Assembly: GCA_032622095.1 (NCBI GenBank)
Contig: CP136065.1
Coordinates: forward strand, 204,424,618 to 204,488,617
Length of the DNA stretch: 64,000 nucleotides
Source: Siphonodentalium dalli
Taxonomy: Eukaryota; Mollusca; Scaphopoda; Gadilida; Siphonodentaliidae
Direction: 5' to 3'
Positions 55,824 to 64,000 of the stretch are shown piece after piece. Position 1 is the first letter of the stretch; every line of letters begins with the position of its first letter. The notes under the pieces are model-generated. The model did not search any database and had not been told where the DNA came from. It saw nothing but the letters and a program-made list of their open reading frames with translations. Made by a program: the position numbers and the translations under genes.

Positions 55824-57137
55824 TCACATCTCCGACAGCACCGAATCATGGTCTGAAGGACCACCCTCCTCATCCGGACCAGCATTCACATCTGCCAATG
55901 TCTTCTTGTAGGTTTCTTCTTCATTCGATGAAGACGAAGCGGATCTCTTCAGGGGGTTCCGCGTCCCCGACGTGTCCATGGTAGAAAAGAGTGACGAACT
56001 GGAGGAAAGTCCAAAATCAGAGGCCTGGACGGCAGCCTGTGTCGCGGTAGACAAACCTACCGGACCAGGGCTGACCTGGCTGGCCTCCCGGGAGGGAGGG
56101 TGCGCATCAACAGGGTGCGAGGCACCCTGCTCGGAATCGAGGGATTCCGGGACTACCGTAACTACCCCCAGTGTCTCGGAGGAAAGCTCCTCCGGAGGGA
56201 CTGAGGGGGGAGGCTTATCCCCCTGTTTCACAGCAGAGTCCTCTGCTGGAGTGACAGGGGTCGCTCCCAACGTACTAACAGGGGTGATGTCCCCCTGCTG
56301 CTGGTCGGCCGAAGATGCCGCTATCGCACTCAGTGTCGCAGTGGAGATGGGCTCCACTGGAGGGACTGAAGGGGAAGACTTATCCCCCTGTTTTGCAACA
56401 GGGGTTGCTTCCTTCGAAAACACAACAAACTCGTTTTCCGCTATCTGAATCGATGTCCCACCGAGCGCCTCAACATAACTGGACCTCGGTGTGGGCTGCC
56501 TTCTCGTACCGGACACGAGGTCGCGCTCCTTCCTTCGCTGCTCCACCCTCCTGGGACAGAGCTCCCAGGTCCGGGTGTGCCCCACTCCCCTGCACGCAAA
56601 ACACAAAGGCGGTTTACCCTAAATCACGATGGGGATGAACTGTCCATTTGCTGTGTCTATTGAATACGGCATGGAATCGATGCGGTTGCTATTAACAGTC
56701 ATATGTACCAATTTTGTTCCATTGGCTACGCTGCATCCCTTCACATAACTTGTATCATCCCGAATGGAATGAATCTCGCCATAATTCCCGAGGACACGGG
56801 AATAGACCTCGGATCTAATGAAGAACGGAACCCATAACAGCTTGATCACAATTTCCTTCTTAAAAAACGGGGATAGCTGCATCCCGATGCCAGCCTCTGG
56901 AAACTCCAAAGTGCGAATTAACTCATAAGTGTCCATGTGCTGGATGTGGTCAAAGGTAAGATACCACGTGGTGGGCCTTGAAAGTCTGAACAAAGCATCC
57001 ACCACGCCCATATCGATCTCCGTTCCGAGCAGGTCGCCCATCTTCTCGGTAGTCATCTTATACTTGTTCGGTCCATCCACCTTAATTTCTATGGTCCTGG
57101 CCGCAAGAAACTCATCGTAGAGCCCGTCAGCCGCCAT
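55824..57137 (-). pseudogene. LINE ORF1 (copy B), one in-frame stop
   Basis: Start ATG 57137 (MAADGLYDEFLAARTIEIK). RRM-like part VDALFRLSRPTTWYLTFDHI, second domain VIKLLWVPFFIRSEVYSRVL and NYGEIHSIRD. A TAG at 56621-56619 replaces the proline codon of the conserved IPG(R/K)P motif; the same frame goes on with GKPPLCFACRGVGHTRTWEL C (zinc knuckle C-x2-C-x4-H-x6-C), a basic RRVEQRRKERD stretch, then three proline-rich modules (AKQGDKSSPSVPPVEPIST, VKQGDKPPPSVPPEELSSET and a weaker third) and an acidic Ser-rich tail ending DSVLSEM. Divergent from A/C/D/E in the first half. Confidence 0.85.
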
Positions 57138-57222
57138 AACTGCGTCCCTGGCTGGCGGGAAAAAACTGGATCAATTAGTGAAAGTAGGTCACGATAATTA
57201 ATCAAGTCAGAAATCACTTTGG

Positions 57223-57247
57223 TCTAGCCAAAAGGCCGAGAAGCGAT
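57223..57247 (-). ncRNA. U2 snRNA 5' fragment, upstream of LINE copy B
   Basis: From 57247: U2 nt 1-23 exact (ends GGCTA), then GACCAAAGTG, which can be read as a changed GATCAAGTG. If so U2 continues to nt ~33 and overlaps the 3' side by 3-4 nt (a short target duplication); if not, a few target bases were lost. Confidence 0.9.
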
Positions 57248-57828
57248 GCCGATTTTTCGCGAAAAAAAATCGGGCCATTCAGCAGGAACCGTCGAGAAAA
57301 TGGTTTTAATAAAAGGTGTGTCGTCATCAAATCCCAGGAATCGACATGAATCCTGAAAAAGAAAGAAATATGCATGAGAAGCGAAAATGGCGAAATTCCG
57401 GTGTTTTGCATGAAGCATGTGTTCGGATTTTGTTAACATTTAGAATAAACACAAGAATTTCGTCATTTTTTTCGTGACTCCATTTGAGACGTACGACGTA
57501 CGTTCTTCTGACTCTATTTAATACTGTACTGTTGATCCATTATAAGCTCATAATCGAGTCGTGCAAACCAAAATGTTGCGAAAGATGCTGAATGTCGCGA
57601 AATCTGAACCTTACTTTTTTGCAATAGTTTTCTTTGCATTTGTGAAATTACGTTAAGGGTGATTTAGAATAAACGTTGTAATATGAATGCAATGCAAACG
57701 CTCTTTATCAACAATGTGTGGTATCTGTTCTTATCAGCATGACATCTAAACATTCCAAATGAAACTCTGTTCATTATCAGAAGGTACAGAGAGGTTGGAG
57801 GGGCAACTAATTTTAGATTATTTAAGAA
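57248..57828 (-). promoter_or_regulatory. U2 array spacer/promoter, copy 2
   Basis: 581 bp, near-identical to 50490-51074. PSE-like AAACCATTT at 57306-57298 (-51 to -59). It separates the U2 gene split by LINE A from the one split by LINE B, and both genes point the same way. Confidence 0.8.
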
Positions 57829-57984
57829 TGGGCCGATCCCGGAGGTACTGCAATACCGGGCCAACCCGTGGCGAGGTTAGAGCAAGCTCTAGGCCACTCG
57901 CCTACAGTCAAAAATCAGTTTAATATCGAAGTCCCCATTTGGGGACGTATCAGATATTAAGCTGATAAGAACAGATACTACACT
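57829..57984 (-). ncRNA. U2 snRNA 3' part, downstream of LINE copy A
   Basis: Same sequence and length as 51075-51230: GTGTAGTATCTG at the LINE border, Sm site ATTTTTG and the 3' stem-loop with GGTATTGCAGTACC. It is the 3' remainder of the U2 gene hit by copy A. Confidence 0.92.
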
Positions 57985-58353
57985 TTTTTTTCTTTTTAAA
58001 AAAAATAAGTTTATTCGATGATACTAAAGATTACATGGATATACATGGATACAAGGTAACGGTTACAAAAGAGTTCAGTAATATAATGAAAGGAATGCAA
58101 AGCTGGCAATCTGCCAGCACTGTACCGGTCCCCGCTCCGAATAAAAAGACGAATCTGCGGTATCACAGGTTGGAGCGGAGACCTTACAAACAAAACAAGT
58201 TTGGTAATAAATATTACCCACCCAACTCCCCTCGAAAAATTGTTGGATAGAGTTACCGATCCCGCATCTCGGAGACACAAAGTTCTCCGCGATGCAGGAA
58301 GGATAACTCCAACCAATCCGACGAAAAGAAGGCCGACTATAGAGTGCTCGGTA

Positions 58354-61300
58354 TTAGAAATTAAAGGAAACCTTGTTGTCGGCCGAAATATGACAGATAT
58401 CATCCGTGACCGTCCAATACCTGTCAAAGTCCGGCCGAGATAGGCGACAGAAATCCGCTAAAATGCGAATCCTGAGCCGATTCAAAAAGTTAACAATTAA
58501 TGTGTTCACATGCGTGCTACCTTTGTGAACTTTGGCCTCGTTCTTGAGGTACCAAATGGCGCTAATGGATTGCGTGATAAGGACCAATGTAATTGCACGA
58601 TGGTGTCTACTGATGTTGGTAGGAAGCTGTAAAAACCGGATAGTTGCACATACATGCTGAATTTCAGTATTGGGATTGAAATTATTAACCCAACTCAATA
58701 TCAGACGCCATAGTAACTGAATATTTGGACAAAAGCAGAATAAATGTTCAATTGTTTCAGTTTCCTTCTTGCATAAGGGGCATAATTTATAGGTTGTCAT
58801 ATGGAAGGAATGTAACAGATAATTCACTGGCAGAATTTCATGGATGACACGCCAGGTGTCCTTACGACCGTGAGGTCCTATAAATGAATGGTGTAAATTG
58901 GACCAAGTTTTGGCGAAATCAATGGTAGGATATCTGTTTATGATGCGTGGGGAATGAATAATTTTTGAAAGAAACCCTTGATAAAAAACCTTACAAGAAA
59001 TATCATTAAATGAAAGATTTGGTTTTATTGCCAAGTATATTTTCAAGGCTTTAAGAACGCTGGCATAAAATGGTGGTGGCAATTCCGAAGAATGGGGTAT
59101 CAAATTTGAACCAAATTCTGGACGAAATTTACTGAGGGAATGACCGATCCAATATTTAACGAAACATCCCCAGCGGACATTTGGAAACATAATTAACCGT
59201 TGCAAGTGCCTCATGTAAAAGGCATTCAGCTTGCTAGGGATGTGAGAAAGTCCTGTTCCGCCACTCAGTTTATCGTGATAAACTGCTTGGCGGGCCAAGG
59301 GGTCTTTCTTACCTTCCCACAAAAAGTTAAACATTTTAGAATCAAAATACTTATTGTATACACAGGATAATGGGATGATGGAGCAATAGTACCACAATTT
59401 CGACAATGCAAAGGTATTAATAAGTGTGATTCGATTAAATGGTGACAATTTTCTGTCAAAAGCATTGCGTAATACACTGGAAAAATTTTGGAGCAAGTTA
59501 TGGAAATGACCATCCAAATATGTCATTTCCAAACTGAACTCCAACACTGAACCGATAAACCTACAATCTCCGAAGCCGCCGCAAAAAGGGTTCTAAACAG
59601 AGAACATATAAGAGAGGGGATATACTGCATCCCTGTCTCACAGAGCGTGTCACGGGGAAGGGGTCAGAAATGAATTGATTAACAATCACAGAAGAAGTAA
59701 CATCTGTATAAAATAGTCTGACCCAAGAAATAAATTTAGGGCCGAAACCAAAAGCCTGTAATGTCCGAAATAAGTATGTGTGATCAACTCTATCAAAAGC
59801 TTTCGCTTGATCTAAGCTAATAAAAGCGCATGGGATATTCTTTTGGTTGAGTTGACATAGTCAACCACGTTACGTAATAAATGAGCATTGTCAAGAATGG
59901 TGCGCCCCGGAACACCACAAGTTTGATCCGGGTGCACCAAACTCGCAATGACATTCCGTAAACGGTTCGCAAATATTTTGGACAAAATTTTATAGTCATA
60001 ATTCAATAGGCTGATGGGACGATAATTAGAAACTAATTCAGGATGATTGTGGTCTTTTAGAAGTAAAATAATAAGGGACTGTCTTTGTGACTTTGTTAAA
60101 CTACCAGAATTAAAACAGTTATTGTATAACTGAAGAAGTGTCGGTGAAATCAAATCCAAAAATGTATAATAAAATTCACGGCCTAAACCGTCATCACCAG
60201 GTGATTTATTATTTTTCATGTCAGACACTGAAGTTTTTATTTCCTCGATAGTTATGGGAGCATCGCATAAGGCGGAGTCAGTTACAGATAAATGGGGTAA
60301 ATCAGTGAGAAAAGTATCACAAATTGTGTCATCAATTTGCTCAACTGAAAATAATTGTTCATAAAAATCCTTAAAGTGATGAAGAATATCTTCAGATTTA
60401 GTATACATATGGTTGTCAACAATGACAGAAGAAATGTTCTTTTTAGAGCCACGGTGATGCTCCATCCGATGAAAGTGCGGGGAAGTGGATTCCTGAGAAT
60501 CCAATTCCCGCGCACGAGATCGGATGAAGGACCCACGTTCCATATCGAAATACAAGTCATGTAATTTTTTACGAATCGCTTTAATTTGATCAGCATAATT
60601 ACCAGGATTAAATTTTTCAGCTGAACATAAGGAAAAGTATTGATTTTCTAAATCCCTAATTACTGATTTATTCTGGAAAGATAACCTCTTACTGTGAGAA
60701 ATGATAAAGGATTTTATCTGCATTTTGACCCTCTCCCACCAATCGGGCGTGACTGCATCAGCAGTCACACCTGAAGTGAGAGAGGACCAAAACGAGAGAA
60801 AAGCCTTCTGAAAAGATAAGTCTGAAAAAGTATTGCAATTCGCCTTCCAATAACCACGTCCTGTGGACTGGCATTGGAATTGCTGAATTTGAAATACGAT
60901 AATGTCATGATCAGAAATCCCGGAAACAATTTGACGGAAAGAATGAATTGATGATAATAATGTAGCAGTTGCATAAAACCGATCGAGTCTAGAAAAACTA
61001 GTACCCCTGCTCAAAGTATATTTAATCTCATTGGGATTTAAAGTACGAAATACAGCTTTCAAATGATAAGTGTCTTTGATTTTGTCCCATTTACGGGCTA
61101 CCGCAAGGACCCTATCGTGACCAATTCGATCGAGCAAAACGCTTTCTACAAAATTATAATCGCCCCCGATAATAATCGGACGCTTAGATACCAAATGCGG
61201 AATTACTTGATCGAAGAAATCACGACGGGGTCCGCCGCTATCATTTGGCGCATAAATATTAATTAGGCGCAAAGGTTGATTATCTAGTGTAACATCTAAA

Positions 61301-61590
61301 ACCACCATACGTCCATCAGTATCAAAAAAGCGCTTGTCAATAGTCAGCTCTAAATGTTTAGAAATAAGAATGGCTGTGCCACGGGTTATGTCAGTTCCAA
61401 ATGACCAATAACCGTCCACATCTAAAGAAGCATTTACAGATGAGGATTCAAGTTGTCCGGAAATGTGTGTTTCTTGAAGAAATAAAATATGTAAAGAATT
61501 CATGTGAATCAGCATTTTAAGAATGCGTTGCTTCCGTTGACAGCTAAGGCCATTACAATTGAAGGATGCAAAATTAACAGGCGCCATCAT
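58354..61590 (-). pseudogene. LINE ORF2 (copy A), endonuclease intact, RT active site deleted
   Basis: Start ATG 61590 (MMAPVNFASFNCNGLSCQRK). The endonuclease is uninterrupted with FLQETH, IYAPND, GGDYN and SDHD. The frame stays open through NKSPGDDGL and YRPISLLNYDYKI to about 59855, where extra bases (GTCAACTCAACC against GTCAACC) shift it. VRQGCSISPLLYVLCLEPFL then reads in another frame. Near 59555 about 225 bp are deleted, joining LSVQ to LGVQFG and removing YADD. The C-terminal 390 residues (59547-58354) are intact, with CPLCKKETETIEHLFCFC, ending DNKVSFNF. Confidence 0.85.
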
Positions 61591-62088
61591 GACGGTTAAT
61601 TTTGTGCGCGACGGTACTACAGCTCGATCTAGCTGGACACAACAATACCACAATAAAACCAAACAAAATCAAAAAGGCAGCGCGAAGACAATGCCGGTCG
61701 ACCAACGAACAGCGGATTATCGCTGAACGGCGGCCGCCCAGCAAAGTCGACGCACTGTCAACAAACCCTAAGAGTGCAGGGTCACCGAGTGCGATGCACT
61801 CTGGTGACCAAGCACTCGGAAGGCACAGAGAAATAACACTGAACGGACAGCACAGCGACAAACTCGACCGAGCAGAGAAAAGCCTAATACGGCTGTAATC
61901 TGATCGATCGGGTCTGGCACTACACTGTCCGCACAGAACAAAGAAAAATAAAAACAGAGAATAATCCTCCACCAAAACACTGGTGGATGAGTGCAAGTCT
62001 AGGGACGTTCCGCGGTCGGGTTGGGGGTCGGTGAAGAATAGAGAATGTCCGTATAAGAAAAGTCAGTGTTCGTTGTGAATCCATTAAG
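61591..62088 (-). other. ORF1-ORF2 spacer of copy A with conserved hairpin
   Basis: 498 bp, nearly the same as in copy C. It contains GGTCACCGAGTGCGATGCAC + TCTGGTGACC (61780-61809). Open frames on both strands repeat between A and C only because the DNA is nearly identical. Confidence 0.55.
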
Positions 62089-62671
62089 TTACACCATCGA
62101 GTCGCACTCCGACGTCACGTACTCCTCGTCGGTCCTGTTGTTGAGGTTGGCGTAGTTCCTCTTGTAGTCGGCGAACTCTTTGAACTCTTCGGACGACTCG
62201 GAAACAGAGCGCTTCAGCAAATTCACGGGAGGTCTCGTGTCCATGTCCGAGAACAAACTTGGAGAATCCTCAAAAAATGGATTCAGGAGGCCTTCCTTTG
62301 TCGCGGTGGATAAATCCACCGGAGGGACAGGGAGTTCCCCTGAATCTGCCTTCTGCTTCTCAGCAGTGGTGTCCACCACTGCTGACTCCATCGCCCTGCT
62401 CCCTGGCATCGAGGGATCCAGGATGAAATCCATTACCTCCCTCGCCATCATGGAGGAAGGCTCCCCCAGAGGGGACGAGGGCGGAGGCTTATCCCCCTGG
62501 TTTGCACCAGGGGGCGCTCCTAGCGACAACGAAGGAGGTGTCTCACCAAATGATGCCAATAATTCCCCCGCCATCACGGAGGAGTCCTCTACTGCAGGGA
62601 CAAGGGGTGCTCCCAGTGACGCCACAGAAACTCTCAAACCGGCAGCAGCGGCGTACGACTTCGGTGGGTTT
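62089..62671 (-). pseudogene. LINE ORF1 C-terminal part (copy A)
   Basis: Only the linker and tail remain: VASLGAPLVPAVEDSSVMAG, NQGDKPPPSSPLGEPSSMMA, and the end TDEEYVTSECDSMV. Compared with copy C it lacks one proline-rich module and a stretch around the EQGDGDIAPV repeat, so module number varies even within a subfamily. The RNA-binding domains and zinc knuckle are gone. Confidence 0.8.
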
Positions 62672-64000
62672 TGATATAATCTGTCTTTGGGAACCTCTGA
62701 GCCGGAAAGTAAATTCTTTGTGATGGTGGAGGAGTATAGGATCGTATGTCATTGTCTGTTTTGGAATAGCTGAATCCCATTCTCTGCACACTTGGCGTGG
62801 TTAACACAACCGCGGTATAACACTGCTTACGTTTTCTTTCTGGAATAAGAAAGCACATTTCACAAACCGAAATACATATATGCACTAAAATAATTACTTG
62901 GAACCTACCACATAATATCCCAAATAATTACCTCTCCGAACAATAAGTAGTTCCCTAATTGACAGCACTGAAGTGAACTGCCAAACCCGAAACAAACTGG
63001 GCTGGATATTTTACATTTTGAAATTACTCCTGAGGCATAAACAACCATATACCAAATCGTCTTATTACTGACCACATAACCCATATTATATTGTTGTGAA
63101 TTTATAAATATAGTCGCTGTAATCCAAAATATTTTGAAATTGTAACATTGTGTATATTCCTCTCTATATTTCAAAATGAGGACAAGTTTATCATTAAATT
63201 GTATTGAATAGACAATAATAATAATGATGTAAATGTATTTTTTTTGGTGATGGCTTAAAATAAATTCGTTTGGGAATGGCATACCCTTTCCTTAGTCCAG
63301 CATATTTTTCATCAAATCCATCCTTTAAATAGCATTTGATTTGTATATTCTAGTTAACAGATGCAGTTGTAGTTTTGTATAGTTGCTATATACTTCACAA
63401 AAACATATCTCAGTCGCTGTTTTGTATCCAAGTGACAATATAATATTAAGGTTTGGTATTTTGTGGTGATTTGCATGTCTCAATTGTCTTTCAAATGGTA
63501 ACTATCAAGTTCAATATATTCGAGTTGATGTATAATCACCAACAAATTATTTCCGCCACTAATATGTTAGCCTATATAGCAACAGGAGCAACCGGCCTAT
63601 CGAATGAGTATGTATATTATCTCTCAAGACAAACAGCACTATATCGATAAATTTATAATATCTAATGTGAATCATATCCATAAAATTTATGTTGACTCGT
63701 ATAGCATACACTATCACCAATAACCCGGTTGATTGCATGGCATTCGAACATACCCAACATGAGGTAAACAAGTCTCGCCCTAGGTAGAACATTGGGCGAG
63801 AATTGCGACTGCCCGGTGCCACAGGAGCAACCAGCCTATTAGTAGATATGCATAATATATATTTCAAGGCATCCAATATAGTCGGGGAGCCAATAAGGTC
63901 CACCTGCACCCCCCCGATGATTACAAATAACCTTATTTTTATTGTTCCCTATGGTATCCAGATAAAGAATCCGGATTTCACCGAAAAATAAAGGTGGCCC
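62672..64000. other. Unique flank, nothing recognised
   Basis: AT-rich sequence without a supported gene. ACAGGAGCAACC(G/A)GCCTAT occurs twice (63583 and 63820), suggesting a short duplication, and a poly-C lies near 63911. Confidence 0.4.

Larger units (their letters stand above)
51231..57222 (-). mobile_element. U2-inserted Tx1-like LINE, copy B (most complete)
   Basis: This copy runs from U2 nt ~21-33 at its 5' side (57247-57223) to the A-tract at 51231-51244, directly followed by U2 from nt 31. It holds a leader, ORF1 (57137-55824), a 730-bp spacer, ORF2 (55093-51633), and a 3' UTR with AATAAA (51254-51249). About 6.0 kb, full length, with three visible lesions: an in-frame TAG in ORF1, a frameshift and a TAG in ORF2. 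Its sequence defines a second subfamily beside A/C. Confidence 0.9.
57985..62671 (-). mobile_element. U2-inserted Tx1-like LINE, copy A (5' part missing)
   Basis: The 3' end with AATAAA and an A-rich tail (57985-58018) abuts U2 nt 31. ORF2 occupies 61590-58354 and the end of ORF1 62637-62089. Similarity to copy C stops at 62671 inside the ORF1 linker (PPKSYAAAAG). Beyond it there is no U2, so this is either ordinary 5' truncation followed by rearrangement, or a deletion that removed the rest of the array. Confidence 0.85.

Noticed and set aside
57214-57439. Open frames MQNTGISPFSLLMHISFFF in the U2 spacer, also at 50438-50650
   Set aside because: Identical because the U2 spacers are identical; they overlap the U2 promoter.
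23742-62671. R2-type or Utopia element in U2
   Set aside because: ORF2 starts with APE endonuclease motifs (LQETH, GGDFN, SDHD), not a C-terminal restriction-like endonuclease.

Overview
This is animal nuclear DNA: AT-rich, with spliced genes, dense with transposons and satellites and without any operon structure. Several dispersed repeats, such as the GCTCACCTGAG...TCCGTCCGTCC type and the CCCCCGC...GCGGGGG type, are ones I associate with bivalve molluscs. A mollusc is therefore my best guess; it rests on recollection, not a search.

The main find is in the right half (about 44-63 kb) and in a separate copy at 23.7-27.3 kb. Five copies of an APE-type, two-ORF non-LTR retrotransposon (Tx1/L1-like LINE) lie on the minus strand. 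Four of them begin directly after the first ~21-33 nt of a U2 snRNA gene. Three end in an A-tract directly followed by GTGTAGTATC; in two of these the rest of U2 follows (stem IIa, stem IIb, Sm site AUUUUUG, 3' stem-loop). Between 50.4 and 58.0 kb, two near-identical ~580 bp spacers separate consecutive U2 genes, so this is a tandem U2 array in which each U2 gene seen is split by a LINE at nt ~30/31, just before the branch-site-pairing GUAGUA. This matches the U2-targeting habit of the Keno family (Tx1 clade). All five copies are damaged by frameshifts, nonsense codons or deletions of reverse transcriptase parts.

The left part (1-22 kb) has tandem repeats, a short plus-strand gene (exons at 3.08, 4.70 and 6.18 kb), several non-autonomous DNA transposons with readable TIRs and target duplications (hAT-like 3327-4177; TTAA-type 4948-5416 and 7615-8092; a 1.35 kb element with 9-bp duplications at 16558-17911), and a family of long AT-rich hairpins at 12.8-16.0 kb. 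From 21.8 to 23.7 kb lie two tandem remnants of another ORF1-like sequence.

The middle (27.3-43.2 kb) has a frameshifted DDE-transposase-like gene ending in a C2H2 finger, a 4.4 kb non-autonomous hAT-like element (29397-33798, perfect 8-bp duplication), a MADF-domain exon, and a minus-strand BEN-domain gene whose exons join in phase (Gln-rich region, coiled coil, BEN). Its introns carry a hAT-like MITE, a palindromic TA-flanked MITE and a ~3.9 kb foldback repeat. The last 1.3 kb shows nothing I recognise.
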